Source: Sesamum alatum
Lineage: Eukaryota; Streptophyta; Magnoliopsida; Lamiales; Pedaliaceae
Length of the DNA stretch: 64,000 nucleotides
Direction: 5' to 3'
NCBI GenBank assembly: GCA_034509735.1
Contig: JACGWO010000004.1
Span: forward strand, 17,155,395 to 17,219,394
The notes under the pieces are model-generated. The model saw nothing but the letters and a program-made list of their open reading frames with translations. It did not search any database and was not told the DNA's origin. Made by a program: the position numbers and the translations under genes. Each line of letters begins with the position of its first letter. The first letter of the stretch is position 1. Of the stretch, positions 33,681 to 45,747 are shown piece after piece.

Positions 33681-36179
33681 AGAAGATCCGTCAGATCTAT
33701 CCTGGAACAAGGTTGAGGAAGGCTATCCTTGTGTCCGAACTTCAGCAGCCTTGAATTGTATTTTCAAATTCAATAGTTGAAGGAAGTATCATCATTCTGG
33801 TCGGTTTACTTATTCTATAGAAAAATAAATGATTTGCTTAATTTTTATGGTAAATTAATACTATATATCTACGACGGGTAAATAAAGTCTATGCGAAAAT
33901 TTAAGTCTTGGCCTAATCAACACTTGCTACGGTTTTGGCTATGGGCAAACATTTGCCACGACTTTCAGTTATAATATTTTGATCTTGTTTGCAAAAACAA
34001 CGACTAATAATCATTACATATTTACAGTTAATTAGTATTCGTCAAATTTTTTGTTTAAACTATTTGGTTGGGCGGAAGCAATAAGAATTGAAGAATACAT
34101 TTGACCAAATTCTAAAAACTCCAAATTGAAAAGAAATTATTTTTATTGTTGAATGATTCTCTTAATAAAAGTAACAACTATTTAAAAAAAAAGACTTATA
34201 ATATAGGTAAAACATGTACCTATGTTACAGACTTGGAGTGGAGCAGGTTACGCAGAAATTGTTAGCGCATTATAGTCCTGTAACCATAAGAGTCCTGTAA
34301 CTCTCTTTATTTTATGAAATTTACCTTACCCCAAAATATAGGTAAAACATGACTGAAACAGACTAAATTTTGTAATGTCTCATACACCCACAAATTTGGT
34401 CCAAAAATAGCCCAAAACCCTAGCAATAATCTGGAAATTTTTCGGGTCCAACTAATAACAATAGAAAATACGAAAAATGTTTCAAATCGATTGAAAATAA
34501 AAAAAAAATCTAAAGAATTGCCTAAATAATGGTCAAAATGATGGCATTTCGCAACAAATAGTGGCTCTCATGACAAAAGTGATGAGAGGTTGGAGTCTCT
34601 TCTTAAAGACGATCAAAACAATAGGTAGATTGCTCCATTACTCCTCCAAAATAAAAAATTATAATCATTTAAAGTTTTACATTCGAACCACGCAGCAAGA
34701 CACTACAATTTTGACTTTTGCCTATTCAAATGCTCTCAAAATACACCCGTCTCTTGTTCTTCATCATCATTAAAAAATAATAATATATAATAATAAAAAG
34801 TCATTGTTCTTCTAATGTTACAGCGATTTGATTACATGTCTTGGCTAATTTGTGGCATTCTTGTGCTAGTAGTAACTGTACCTTTCAGTCAAAATTGCCC
34901 ATTTGATTTATTAGTTGGTGTGTAATGACATAAGCTAGATATATATATATATATTTGAAACTAATAAATCAAAGTTAGGAAAAATTAAGTCCCTACCGTA
35001 ATTATCCAATTATTTAGTCACCCTAATCTCTAATTGAATGAATTAATTATTTCGGCGGCTAAGTAGTTTATTTGTTGGCGTGTCTCACAAGCTAGGAAAT
35101 GTTAGTATATTTTTATTTTCTCACGCATCAATATAGCTTGATTCATTGGTTTTGTTTAGGTAAAATTACCATATTGGTCCTTTAAGATTGTTTCATTTTA
35201 ATTTTAGTGCCACGCTTTACAAAAATTTGTTTGTAGCCTCAAGTTCTATTAGAATTTGCATCTTCAATCCAAAAATATAGAAATTTTAGTCATTTCTCAC
35301 TCCGCCATTAGAAACTAATGGCATAATCGACGCGATCTTCATATGGACGTTACTTGGTGGATTTTTAGTGGAAAAATCACACATAACCCTCACATACATG
35401 CAGTAGAAAGCCAACCAACCATCACAACAGTAAAAAAAATTTTAAGCCCTGAATCATCTGCCTATCCTTTCGAAATCCTCTCCAAATCTTCGTCTTTCAA
35501 GTGAATTACGCAGAAAATTAGGCGGTGGATTTGGAGAGATTTTTGAAAAAATTAGCATATAATTTAGGGGTTAGGATTTTTTTTTAACTGATATGACTGT
35601 TGATTTGATATTTACTGTATATATGCACATGATGATTATGCCGTGATTTTCCCTCTAAAAAATCACTAGCTAATATAGCTACTTGAAGATCATATCGGTT
35701 GTGCCGTTAATAACAAACGGTACAATTTAATAAATGGCTTAAGTTTGATATATTTATGAACTATGTCAATTTTTAATAGGTCAAAAGTAATATTTCGTTA
35801 AACGTAAGACGAAATGGCCCATCTTTTTAAGACCAATATTTCCATAACGCCGTTTGGTTCATAATGGGTTATGTACATGCGAGCAGTTATTTACAAAGCC
35901 TTTTTAATACACTCGATGAGTGTGCATAATTAAATATAAATATATTTTAATCGAAAAAGTTAAAAATATTAAAATAAAAAAAAGAAAAATGTTATAAAAG
36001 TTAAAAAGTAAAAGTTGAGAAGAGTGGGCATTTTGGGAGTTTAAAAAATTGGTTTGGAGGTTTAGAAGAGTGGGAGGATGAGAATTTAATAAATAAATAA
36101 ATAAAATATTAGAAAAATATATAAATTAGCAAACAAAAAAAAGTGAGATACCAAATAAGTGCTCTCACTAAGTAATAAA
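33681..36179. other. intergenic, AT-rich, no gene
   Basis: I see no coding sequence. Short frames (for example 34561-34773) have no signature. A possible MITE is listed separately at 35157-35835. Confidence 0.5.
35157..35835. repeat. possible TIR element
   Basis: The left text TACCATATTGGTCCTTTAAG and right text CTTTTTAAGACCAATATTTCC are inverted relatives about 650 bp apart. No clear target duplication was found, so the call is weak. Confidence 0.3.
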
Positions 36180-36449
36180 CTAGTAATTTGTGGCACACTC
36201 TACGTGTGTGCAACTTTTATAATATTATTTAATAAAGTATTTATAAAATTTTATGATTTAAATTATATACAAAATAATAAATTAATATTAAATTTATAAA
36301 AAAATAGTAACAAAAAAATGAATGAAAATTTTTTAAAAAAAAAGTAACTATGAAAAGATAAAGGGAGTAGAAATGAGAAAGCAAAAAAATAAATTAAATA
36401 TAAAATAAAAACCAAATAGGAAGAGACACCAAAGATGTGATCAGATAGA
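36180..36449 (-). mobile_element. mini-Helitron (3' end clear, 5' end tentative)
   Basis: On the minus strand the end reads GCACAC...GTGTGCCACAAATTACTAG followed by T, a Helitron 3' hairpin and CTAG. A possible 5' end is TCTATCTGATCACATC at 36449 after an A. The inner sequence is AT-rich. Confidence 0.6.
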
Positions 36450-36767
36450 TTTCAAGACTTGAACTATTATTTTTTTCATTGCATGTAACTTCAACTTATT
36501 TCAAAAGTTCAAATTATATCTTCCTTATTTTAATATTAAAAACAGAGCTAAATCGAAAAAAACCAAAAACAGATAAAAAAAAATCCTTTTTGGTTGGAAA
36601 TAATGATACTATATACATTTTAATAAAATGTTCTAATTTCCTTTTTGTAATTTTGTCAACTTTCAGTTGTGTTTTTGTAATAAATTAAATTTTGTAAGAA
36701 GATTAATTATTTATATTTTTATATTATGTACTTATTTGATGCAAATTTGGGTATGTATCTAATTATA
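36450..36767. other. AT-rich stretch, no gene
   Basis: It contains a short plus-strand frame (36479-36688) of low complexity and nothing else recognisable. Confidence 0.45.
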
Positions 36768-37298
36768 TTAGTCGACGTGGCACGTCATCCCAGCTACGTG
36801 CATATAATAAATAATATTTTACATTTTAAATATAGTAAAAATAAAAAAAATATATATATATAAACAAACACATCATATTTAAAAAAAAAAAAGAAAGAGA
36901 GAACGAAATCTATACTAATATAAAAAGAAAATACCCTCTATACTCACAAACAGCGATTAATGACATTACCGCACCAATTTTTTGTGATGCCAAATAACTA
37001 ACTTATTCAACTTTCTATTTTTCTCATATTAATTTTCTTTTGTCTCTTTCTTTCTTTGTTTCTTTCTTAACATAAGTAATGTGTTGATTTATATATTATA
37101 CTCTTATTCATAATATATTTTAAAACGTAAAATATTATTCGTTATATACACGCAGAAACAGTGTGCTGCAATGGCTAGTAAATAAATAAGAAAGAAAAGA
37201 AACCAATTATTGTTATAATAAAAAAAATTGATATATTACGATATAAGGAATCACTCTTTATAAATAAAAATTTAATTTTCTTTTTATATTAATATAGA
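36768..37298 (-). mobile_element. mini-Helitron interrupted by another Helitron
   Basis: On the minus strand it starts TCTATATTAATATAAAAAG (from 37298, after an A) and ends GCACGT...ACGTGCCACGTCGACTAA followed by T. The inner 36908-37178 is a second Helitron in the opposite orientation. Removing it leaves an element of 260 bp, similar in size and end sequence to those at 29510 and 42572. Confidence 0.75.
36908..37178 (+). mobile_element. mini-Helitron nested in another Helitron
   Basis: It begins TCTATACTAATATAAAAAG after an A and ends CACGCAGAAACAGTGTGCTG, then CAATGGCTAG followed by T. The stem is imperfect. At 271 bp it splits the Helitron at 36768-37298. Confidence 0.85.
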
Positions 37299-37465
37299 TT
37301 AACGCCGTCCTACAACATATTGTAGGATGAGAAAAACAACTGTTCTCCCCAAACCCTATTGATGCGAATAGGAGATTTTAGGAAAGTAATGGAGAATGTT
37401 AATCTTCATGATTTGGGTTTTTTAGGGACGAACTTCAGTCGGACTAATCTAAATTGTTGATACTA

Positions 37466-38670
37466 AGAGAGTGTTTGGTTAAGTTTATAAACTTTTCAAA
37501 ATATCTTAAAAAATGTTTGAGAGTTTATATATTTTAAAATTTTGTTTGGCATTTTTTTTTCTTTTAAAGATTTTATAAAATCTCAAAATAAAATGTTTTA
37601 GATTTGATAAGCTCTTAAAAAAAAGAATTAGCATTATCCAACTTTTTTCAAAATATGTTATAAGCTCTAGAAGATTAATATATTATAAAACAAATACTCA
37701 TTCACTGAGCTCTCTCTCTCTCTCTCTCTCATATATGCACACGTACATACACATATAGACATTCTCTCTCTAGAATTTTAAAAAAAAAAAATTGCTATTT
37801 AATTTACTCACATTTAAAAAAGAGAAAATGCATCATTATTAAATAATAAATTATTATAGTTAAATAAAAATAAGATTGTTATTGATATTATGTGTACTGA
37901 AAAAATATAAGTTCAAGATGTTATAAATTATACGACTAGAAATAGTCATTGCATTCACAAAAATAACAGCAATTCTATATTTACCACATCAAGAAAAACG
38001 CTCAATACCAATGAAAAAGAATCGATTTCGAGCTAATTAGAAAGTGTAATTCTTGTTGCTAATATATTATTTAATTTAAGAAATATACTTGCTAATGTAT
38101 TTAGCAACTAAAATTTACTTGCTAACAAATTTAGCAACGAATTGTTCAAAGTATATATGAAGATGTAGATTAACAACAAGAATTTTACTTGCTAATTAAC
38201 TCGATGTTGATTTCAGCAATAAATCTTTTCGTTGCTATTTTAGCTATTTTCTTGTAGTGTATATTAATATTCGACTAGCATGAATGTACATATATATTCA
38301 AAACTTTTGGTCATAATCCGTTATTTTTTCTTATTTTTGTAAATACAAATATCTATTAAATTTTTATTTGAAGTTAAACTAATGTGTACTATTTATGAAA
38401 TTATTTTAAAAGTATTTAAATATAAAATATGTCAATAACTAACAACTTATTTTATTCTAATAGTATCATGTCTTTTTTGCTCATTTACCAATAAAAAGAC
38501 CTTATTATGCTAAACACCTAACATCTTATAAGTTTTAATATCTTATTTTATCCAAACACTTTATAAACTTATTTTAGAATAAAATCCCACATCTTATAAA
38601 CTCAAAAAGCATCTTATAAGATGTAGGAGCATATAAAATATTTTAGAAAAGCTAAGCCAAACACCCTCTA
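37466..38670. mobile_element. TIR element of about 1.2 kb
   Basis: The left end AGAGAGTGTTTGGTTAAG and the reverse complement of the right end TAGAGGGTGTTTGGCTTAGC match well, and both continue into AAAATAT-rich text. The interior is non-coding, has a CT run at 37711-37730, and hosts a CACTA MITE. The superfamily is uncertain (hAT or Harbinger) since I could not fix a target duplication. Confidence 0.6.
37985..38259. mobile_element. CACTA-type MITE
   Basis: The left end CACATCAAGAAAAACGC and the reverse complement of the right end CACTACAAGAAAATAGC match at most positions. The second has the canonical CACTACAAGAAAA terminus. Flanking triplets TAC and TAT are a near-match for a 3-bp duplication. 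Internal words such as TTGCTAA and TTAGCAAC recur in both orientations. Confidence 0.7.
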
Positions 38671-39410
38671 AATCTTATAATATTAATGCTATCATTTCCC
38701 CGAATGAGAAAGAGAGTTCGCACCAACCTTCTGTTCACATCCAAACTTTTTTGGAATATATTATTAATCAAAAAGCTAAATAAATTGGCTAATCGTTAAA
38801 ATTTATAATAAATTTAAACTTTACATATTTTTAAGATAATAAATTCACAATAAGCTCCTACTAAATTTGAGCTCTTGTGCATTTTTACGGGTCGATAAAA
38901 AAGTGTTCAATATCATTTGTTATGACTCATCCATATCAAAGTCCTATAGAAATAAGCTCAAACTATCAAAGCCTTTGCGCATCTTATAAAAGAAACCTCC
39001 CGGACACTACACACTAAATACATACAACAAAATCCAGGCTTCCAAGTCGAGTCACGACGAAGCTCTTCCACCGCGATTTTCACGCCTTACTTGGTATCAA
39101 ATTTTCAAAGCCTTAATACAATATTTCAAGGTGATACTTAGTTTGTTCTATAAAATAGGAAGATATGACACATTCGATTCAAGAGAACAAGCTTCAACCC
39201 TTGTATCGAGATTAAGAGCGAAGAATCAAAGGATAATCTTTATTCTCAAATATTGTAAGGTTTCAATTTAAATTTATAATAATTTCATTTGTCCATCTTT
39301 TAGTACCCTTCATCTCTTCATCCTACATCAACATAATCCGTTCCAAGTGCCTAGTGGCACCCAATAAGAATCAAGTCATCATGAAAAAAAGGAATTCGTC
39401 GATATATCAC
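38671..39410. other. AT-rich stretch, no gene
   Basis: I see nothing supported. The text near 39000-39260 is less AT-rich but has no long frame. Confidence 0.45.
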
Positions 39411-40470
39411 TTCTGCCTGTCACTAATTTTGCCTATAATTATTTTAATTTCTGTAATTATTTCATGACTACGAATTTTTGTAGCCCTTTCTGTAAATAAA
39501 CAATATATGTATGTTCTGTAACCAATTTTATTGCAGTAATGATGAAATATCCGTTGCGAATATTTAATAATTTTATAATTTTAATTACGAAGTTTCTATG
39601 TTATATACATTAGTTCCACGTTCCGGTCTCACTCCCATCGCCTTGTCCACAAAACACTTAGTTCCCGACTTTGCTTGGTGATCGACTCTGATACAATTTT
39701 TCACGCCGCGCGCCTGAGAGCTTGTTGGATGTGAGAATTGCCTCAAACCCACCTGAGTGCATCCTGAAGTTCAGCTATGAACAATTTGGTGAAAAGAGAT
39801 ATATAATGGATGCACTTGAGTTCTTTGGCGAATGCTTATATATTGTTTATCTTATTAGTTCATAATTAATGTGGGACGGGTTATACACATGGTAACAGAA
39901 AATCTATAGCCATTATTAACGCAATGGAAGTGGATATTTTGTCGTAATTAATTTCCAATGCCATGGCTACGAAAATTAGGTAGCAATTTTTCTACCAAAA
40001 TTCCTAGCAATGTCGTCCCTATAGAAATAGAAGTTCTATAGCTGTTTTCATTACTATCTTGATGAAAATTTCATAGCCATTTTCGTTTCATTGTAAATGA
40101 GACTTCGTAGCAATTTTCGTTTCCACAACTACGATAATTTCATAGTTCACTTTGTAAATTAAAATATTCTATACTTTTTTTCCAAACTTATTCGCTACGC
40201 AAAACTTTACAGCTAAGTCGTTGTGTATGTACCTCATTTCTTTGGATATTTTTAATACATAATTTGCTATGAAACATCCATTATTAGCCCATCTCGTTAG
40301 CTACATAATTACAGTATTTGTAGCCATTTTGTTGTTTATATACATTTTTTTTTTTGATAATTTTAATACCCGATTCGCTACGGAATATCCATTGTTAGTC
40401 CATCTCATTAGCCACGGAATTCATTTCGTTGCAATATTTTTCGTAGTATATGCATTATTTTCTAGTAGTA
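39411..40470 (-). mobile_element. composite non-autonomous repeat, inverted copy
   Basis: The reverse complement aligns with 28474-29335, including the LTR-like piece and its primer motif. The outer end reads TACTACTAGAAAATAATGC on minus, close to a CACTA terminus (CACTAC.AGAAAA). Inner subterminal words such as TAGC(C)A.TTTTCGT repeat many times, as in CACTA ends. The LTR-like piece therefore may be an old insertion carried within a CACTA-derived element. Confidence 0.6.
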
Positions 40471-41230
40471 TATCTCTGCCCCCCCCCCCCCTTCCCCCTT
40501 ACCCTCCCCAAAACCAAACCCGTCCATAGATAAGTCGAACATAACCTCATTCGCTGTTTTGAACTTGCAATTCTTGCACTTACGATATGGGCACTTAGCC
40601 CCATTTACAAAATCATGAACACTGTTCTCAAACTTTTGCCTAACTCCTATATTCCGCAATAGGTTCTTCTCATACATCAACCTCGTTTATTGTTTTGACA
40701 TTTTCACCTAACTATATATATATATATATATATATTAACTATAGCTTTGTCATAATTAATATATAATATATTAAAAACAAGAACTACATAAGAGTTTCAG
40801 TTGGTCTCAATATTACCTAGATAACGATGCACCTCCTCCACCTTATCTTTTTAGACAGAATGATCGATTACAATATCGATACCATGTGAATTCGATATTA
40901 ATGTAGTTTAACAATACATATATATATATATATTTATATATAATACCAACATAAAAAAATGAAGGTTGATATATAGATAACTTGTGAGGTTTGATAGTTA
41001 GGATGCAAGAGAGTGGGAATACAAATGAGATGATGCATTTCAATTTATACAACTACTTGTGATAGATTTTTCTGATGAATTTAGGGACGACATATAGCCG
41101 TTACAATATAGTCATTGAAATATAACCGTTAAAAGCTATTTTCGGTGAACTTACGAAGGGTTTTGGAACAAAAAATTGTAGCTGCTTAGAATATAGCCAT
41201 TGATGTTTCTAACGAAATTGGGAAAAATAA
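40471..41230. other. simple repeats, no gene
   Basis: A 13-base C run lies at 40479-40491. TA/TATA runs lie near 40716-40734 and 40916-40942. No gene is supported. Confidence 0.5.
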
Positions 41231-41231
41231 C

Positions 41232-41520
41232 ATGGGCACTGCACATTCTACAACATTTGGGGATTTTTCATCCCATGTTGCCCCCTTGAGCACCACTCGG
41301 CGACATCGCCATTGTCCAGTGTGTGCTGGGCAACGAAGGCCGCCCAAATCTGACATAGATTCGGGCGATCGCCGTCACCCAAGTGTGCGTTGGGCAACGA
41401 TGACGTCGCCTAGGTGTGCTCCGGGGGGCGATGGCCTCTGCTGCTGGTGGCGGAGAGGAGAGGGGGGGAGGGGGTGGCGGGCGAGGGCAGTGATTGGGAG
41501 TAGGGGATTATTTTTTTTTT
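41232..41520. other. GC-rich island with internal repeat
   Basis: This stretch is strikingly GC-rich between AT-rich flanks. A plus-strand frame of 96 residues is open, but its composition (G, R, P, S) follows base content and it matches no family I know. A repeat with GTGTGTGCTGGGCAACGA and GTGTGCGTTGGGCAACGA, about 68 bp apart, is visible. It could be a captured gene or satellite fragment in a transposon. Confidence 0.5.
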
Positions 41521-41799
41521 AATTTATATTATACAATAATTTTCGTTTATAATTATATATATACTTATATACAATTAAGCCACGTTGGAATTTTATTGTA
41601 CGTAATTTTCACGTGGACACACACACACGGTATGGATCGCCGGACAATGAGGCAACTAAATGATATATCAACAATTTCTGTTCATTTCACTGGAAAATTG
41701 GCTCCAAAAACTCTAAATCTGGCGAAATTGATGCATTTTTTAATATAGTGTATAATATTTATAACTATGATAATTAGTGTACTAAAATTGAACGGCAGT

Positions 41800-42228
41800 C
41801 AAGTTAATGGACTATTTTTTTTTCCCAACGAAATTACACCATCGGAAAATCCGTCTAAAAAGTATGAATCTCATACAATTTTCCTGCACATATCCGTAGG
41901 AACTTTGGATTTTGCGTGAACCGTAGCAATAACGCTTAATATCAGCATAAAAACCATCGAAATTACCAATGCCCTTATATAATTCGTCAAATACCGTCTT
42001 TAAGTTTTGACGAAAAAACATTCCGACGAGTGGCGACGGAATTGTTTTCCTGTCCACTATTCCAATGAATTGGGATGAATTTTTAATTTCCAACAACAGT
42101 TGCAATCCCCTCCATCTGCAATTGGATATTCATCCTAAACTCGCACAAAACCGTTGATAAATTCGTGAAAATTAGAGACAATTCTTGCCGACGCAAATTT
42201 CCATCGCAATAAAATATTTTCCTTAGTG
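41800..42228 (-). repeat. possible CACTA element end
   Basis: On the minus strand from 42228 the text CACTAAGGAAAATATTTTAT, then GAAATTTGCGTCGGCAAGAA, resembles the CACTAGAGGAAAAT start and the TTCCGTCGG-type subterminal repeats of plant CACTA elements. Repeats of this kind continue to about 41820. The opposite end was not found. Confidence 0.45.
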
Positions 42229-42571
42229 TTGTATATACTTAACTTAAAAATGAGTATAATAACTAACAAATAAATAATGATGTAAAACATAAATGATCTT
42301 TTAATTTTAAAAATTTAAATCTTTTGAAGACTGAAAAGTACAATTTTATCAAAATTTGCACTAAAATTAAAAATGAGTATAATAACCAATAAATAAATAT
42401 TTATTTAAAACATATAATGTTATTTTATTCTTAACATTTAAAATAATTGGTATGAGATAAATTTAACATGGCTGGGAAGTTGAAGGGCATTTTTGGTGTT
42501 ATAATAATTTAGTGTAGTGGTATCAAAATTATCACTTTGAATAGAAAAACCCTATTCTCTTTATAATAGTA

Positions 42572-42808
42572 CTAGCCGTTGTGGCACGTCGTCCCTACGT
42601 GCATATAACAAATAATTTTTTCCGTTTTAAAATATATTATATATAAGAGTAAAATAATAAACCAATACATTACATTAAGAAAAAAATAAAGAAAGAAAAA
42701 AAATAATTTATCACTTAATGTAAAAATTGGAAGTTGAATAAGTTAGTTATTGCCGTTTGTGAGTGTGAAAACCCTCTATCTATCTATCTATATATATATT
42801 AGTATAGA
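42572..42808 (-). mobile_element. mini-Helitron
   Basis: On the minus strand it starts TCTATACTAATATATATATA after an A and ends with the hairpin GCACGT...ACGTGC, then CACAACGGCTAG followed by T. At 237 bp it shares its last 11 bases (CACAACGGCTA and G) with the Helitron at 29510. Confidence 0.9.
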
Positions 42809-43096
42809 TAGATTGTCTTAGGGATAATTATACTGACACCTAATGAAGTATAATCAAATTATGAAAACCTCCCATCATCTTTGAATAATTACACATCATC
42901 CACCTAAATTGTTACTCTAATTATACTAACACCCGCTTCCAGACATTTTTGACTCAAAAAATATTGACGTCAGCCAAAAATGGCGTTGCCCCTGTCGACC
43001 TAGTTTTAAGTATTTCTAACTTTTTATGGAGCATAATACCTTTTCGGGTGCATCAATAATTATGGAACATGAGGAGGCGTATCTGTATATTACATA

Positions 43097-43512
43097 GGGT
43101 AAATTACAGTTACCTTCTAAAAAATTTAGTATAATTATAAATACCCCAAAAAAGTTACAAATAACTCTATGAGATTTGTAATTTTTAATCAAAGGCCTAA
43201 AATTAACTATTTTGCCCTTGAATGTATAGTTAAAATTGTAAAAAAATCAACCGAGGCAAATTGCATTATTGCTCCTCTTTGTAAAAAACTTAAGAAACCT
43301 CTCCCTGCGCATTGTAGTCCAAAAAAATTAAAATATTTTAAGAATAATTCAGTTTGTATAAGGGCATTTTGGTCAGCTCACTCATAAAAATGGATGGAAA
43401 TGGGTTATTTGTTAAACGGTTACAAACCTCAGGGGGTATTAGTAATTTTTTAAACAACAAGAAGGCATTTGTAATTATGCCAAATCTCAGAAGAGGTAGC
43501 TGTAATTTACCC
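43097..43512. mobile_element. Mutator-type MITE family B, copy 3
   Basis: It begins GGGTAAATTACAGTTACC and ends GGTAGCTGTAATTTACCC, with a perfect 9-bp duplication TATTACATA at 43088-43096 and 43513-43521. It is the best-preserved copy of the family. A frame at 43169-43387 lies inside it and has no signature. Confidence 0.92.
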
Positions 43513-43521
43513 TATTACATA

Positions 43522-44542
43522 TCTAAAAAACTCTGGAGAAATTCCTATTTAATTTACTTAATTTAAAGTATATATAATTTAAAAGTAAATATTTTTATTT
43601 ATTATATCAATTATTAATTTAAGACAACATGTTATAACATTGCACATTTTATTCTTTAAAAATTTTCAAATTCGATTTTTTTATTGAAAGAGATATCATT
43701 AGTTAATAATTTGTGATTTAATTAACTTAGTTTTTAATTATATTTTTTTTCATTTTTTAATGAGATCGATTACTAAGTTATTGAATTTCAAGTGAAAAAC
43801 TAAATTAACTACTCCATCAAGTTTCTTAAGAAAATTAATTCCATTCAATTACATATACTCAAAAATTAAATGTACTCCCATATTGTTTAAGCTTATTGCT
43901 AACTGAAATTGAAATAAAATATTAGTATTTGTTTTGCGTGTGTACACAATCATCGTTATCAATATAACATATATTGTACAAAGTGTCATTTTTTAATTTA
44001 ATTTGAGTAAAATATGTATTGATAGTTAATGTATTAAAACAAGTTACAAGACAGTGTGTGAACTTGTAATGCAATGACAAAATTTAATATGAAGGAACAA
44101 ATTATGAGCGTCAATAAAATAAAAATATTATTAAAAATTATGCGAGCAAGTATCGCCTGCCACGGTTTCTAGTCAACATAATATTAGCACCATATTTAGC
44201 ATTTGTTACAATTTGGGATGTTTATTACATTTTCAGCTTACAAATACTTTATTGTTCACACACACTTAACATCAAGTTGAATGATATTTTTATATGATCG
44301 TAGTTGTGACATTCAATCAATAAAATAATAAATAATGAATTCTGTACTTATCGGGATAGCAAGATATTACTTGCAAGATAAACATTAGAGATAAGCAATC
44401 GAAAAACAGGAATAACATATTCCGGAGTCCCAATTGCATCAGCAATTGATATCAGCACTATAATATTAGAATTATCCTCTGAATAAAAACAAATGCTACT
44501 ATTAAATTTATAAACTAATTCAATTTATTCAAAGCTCGAGAT
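43522..44542. other. AT-rich stretch, no gene
   Basis: No gene, RNA or clear repeat is seen. Confidence 0.5.
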
Positions 44543-44808
44543 CTGGACGTGACGTGTGAGATTTTGGAGAGTGTAATGTAATTTAAAATTTGTGGATACT
44601 CATCTTCATCTCTCATGCTCTTTATACTTCCTCATAATTGGAAACTCTTGTCATTTCCCTTATCAAATATAAGACTTTTGGTTATAATCTTGAAGCGTAT
44701 AAATATGTCACGTCATTTTGTATTGTGACACAGAAAATTGATATAAGAATACTATATTCTTTTCTCTCAATTCTAGTTCTTATATTGTTACACTTTTATA
44801 TAATTTCA
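44543..44808 (+). repeat. 5' LTR of copia element
   Basis: It aligns with 54472-54725 across shared blocks such as GACTTTTGGTTATAATCTTG, CTCTCAATTCTAG and CTTTTATATAATTTCA, where both copies end in CA. The left edge is estimated. Confidence 0.7.
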
Positions 44809-44809
44809 G

Positions 44810-44829
44810 AACATGTTATGAGCACGAGA
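44810..44829 (+). other. copia primer-binding site
   Basis: AACATGTTATGAGCACGAGA follows the LTR end and is close to the ACGTTATCAGCACGAG motif used by Ale/Retrofit elements, which pairs with an internal tRNA-Met segment. Confidence 0.6.
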
Positions 44830-44954
44830 GCTTTATATTTTCAAGACTAACTCCATCTAATCATAAAGAAGATCGTTGTAGTAAGATTAAATTTTCCAAG
44901 GTAATATCTTTGAAATAACATATCTATAAATGCTTTTTTTTTAAAAAAAAAAAT

Positions 44955-45747
44955 ACCACATAGGGGGTGGGAGGAGCTTTTTGGGCTCCTCGTCCCTTCT
45001 ATATTAGAAATTCAAATGTTGGGATATACAACGGGGAGTACTAACTCCCTAAGATCATCTAGTAAGCAGTAAATAAGGACTACTACTTCCTTACAGTAAG
45101 AATGTGCATGAATATAAATAAGGAGTAATACTCCCTAACAAGAAATGATATTAGGACAAAAGCCTGTGACAAAAGGAATATACAGCTTCATTATGACAAA
45201 AAGAATGAGCTTTGTCACAGGGGCAAAGGCCCACCCCAACCTATAAAAACTGTTCAAGCACCAAAGGAAATCCAGGGAAATAAACAAGCAATGCCATAGT
45301 AAACACAAGGGGGTGAGGAAAGTGGCAAAGACAACAAAGACAACTAGGCAATGTGCAGGATGGGGACTTCACATTGGCTGCAAAAAATCAGCCCTTTCAC
45401 CTGCAAAAGCTTGTTAAACACAGTTCTAATAATGGGGAGAATGCCAAACAACATAAGTGAAAAGTAGGCACAACAAGGCAGCATCACAGCCGGCCAATCA
45501 GTGCTACAAAAGAACCAAAGTATTGTCAGTTTCACAGTTATGAGAGAGGTGAAATTGATAATACTTTGGTAGGGGGACAGCAAGAGAGAACAACAGTACA
45601 AGCCAACAAACAGAGAACCACAGCTACAATCAACAGCACCCCAGCCAAGCAAGAAAAAGAAACACAACAAGCAATACTTACAAATAGCCCAACAAGGAAA
45701 CCAACCAGCAGGAAAGAAAGCCCTCAACCATAGTGAAGGAGGGAGGA
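44955..45747 (-). other. LINE 3' untranslated region
   Basis: A minus-strand frame (45751-45344) is open and hydrophobic, but it is pyrimidine-driven and lies after the RNase H stop, so I treat it as untranslated. The inverted repeat GAGGAGC...GGCTCCTC lies near 44972-44990. Confidence 0.55.

Noticed and set aside
40479..40491. C run as a functional element
   Set aside because: A simple homopolymer; no supporting context.
41232..41522. 96-residue open frame as a gene
   Set aside because: Composition follows GC content; no domain, promoter or homologue recognised. Kept only as a GC island.
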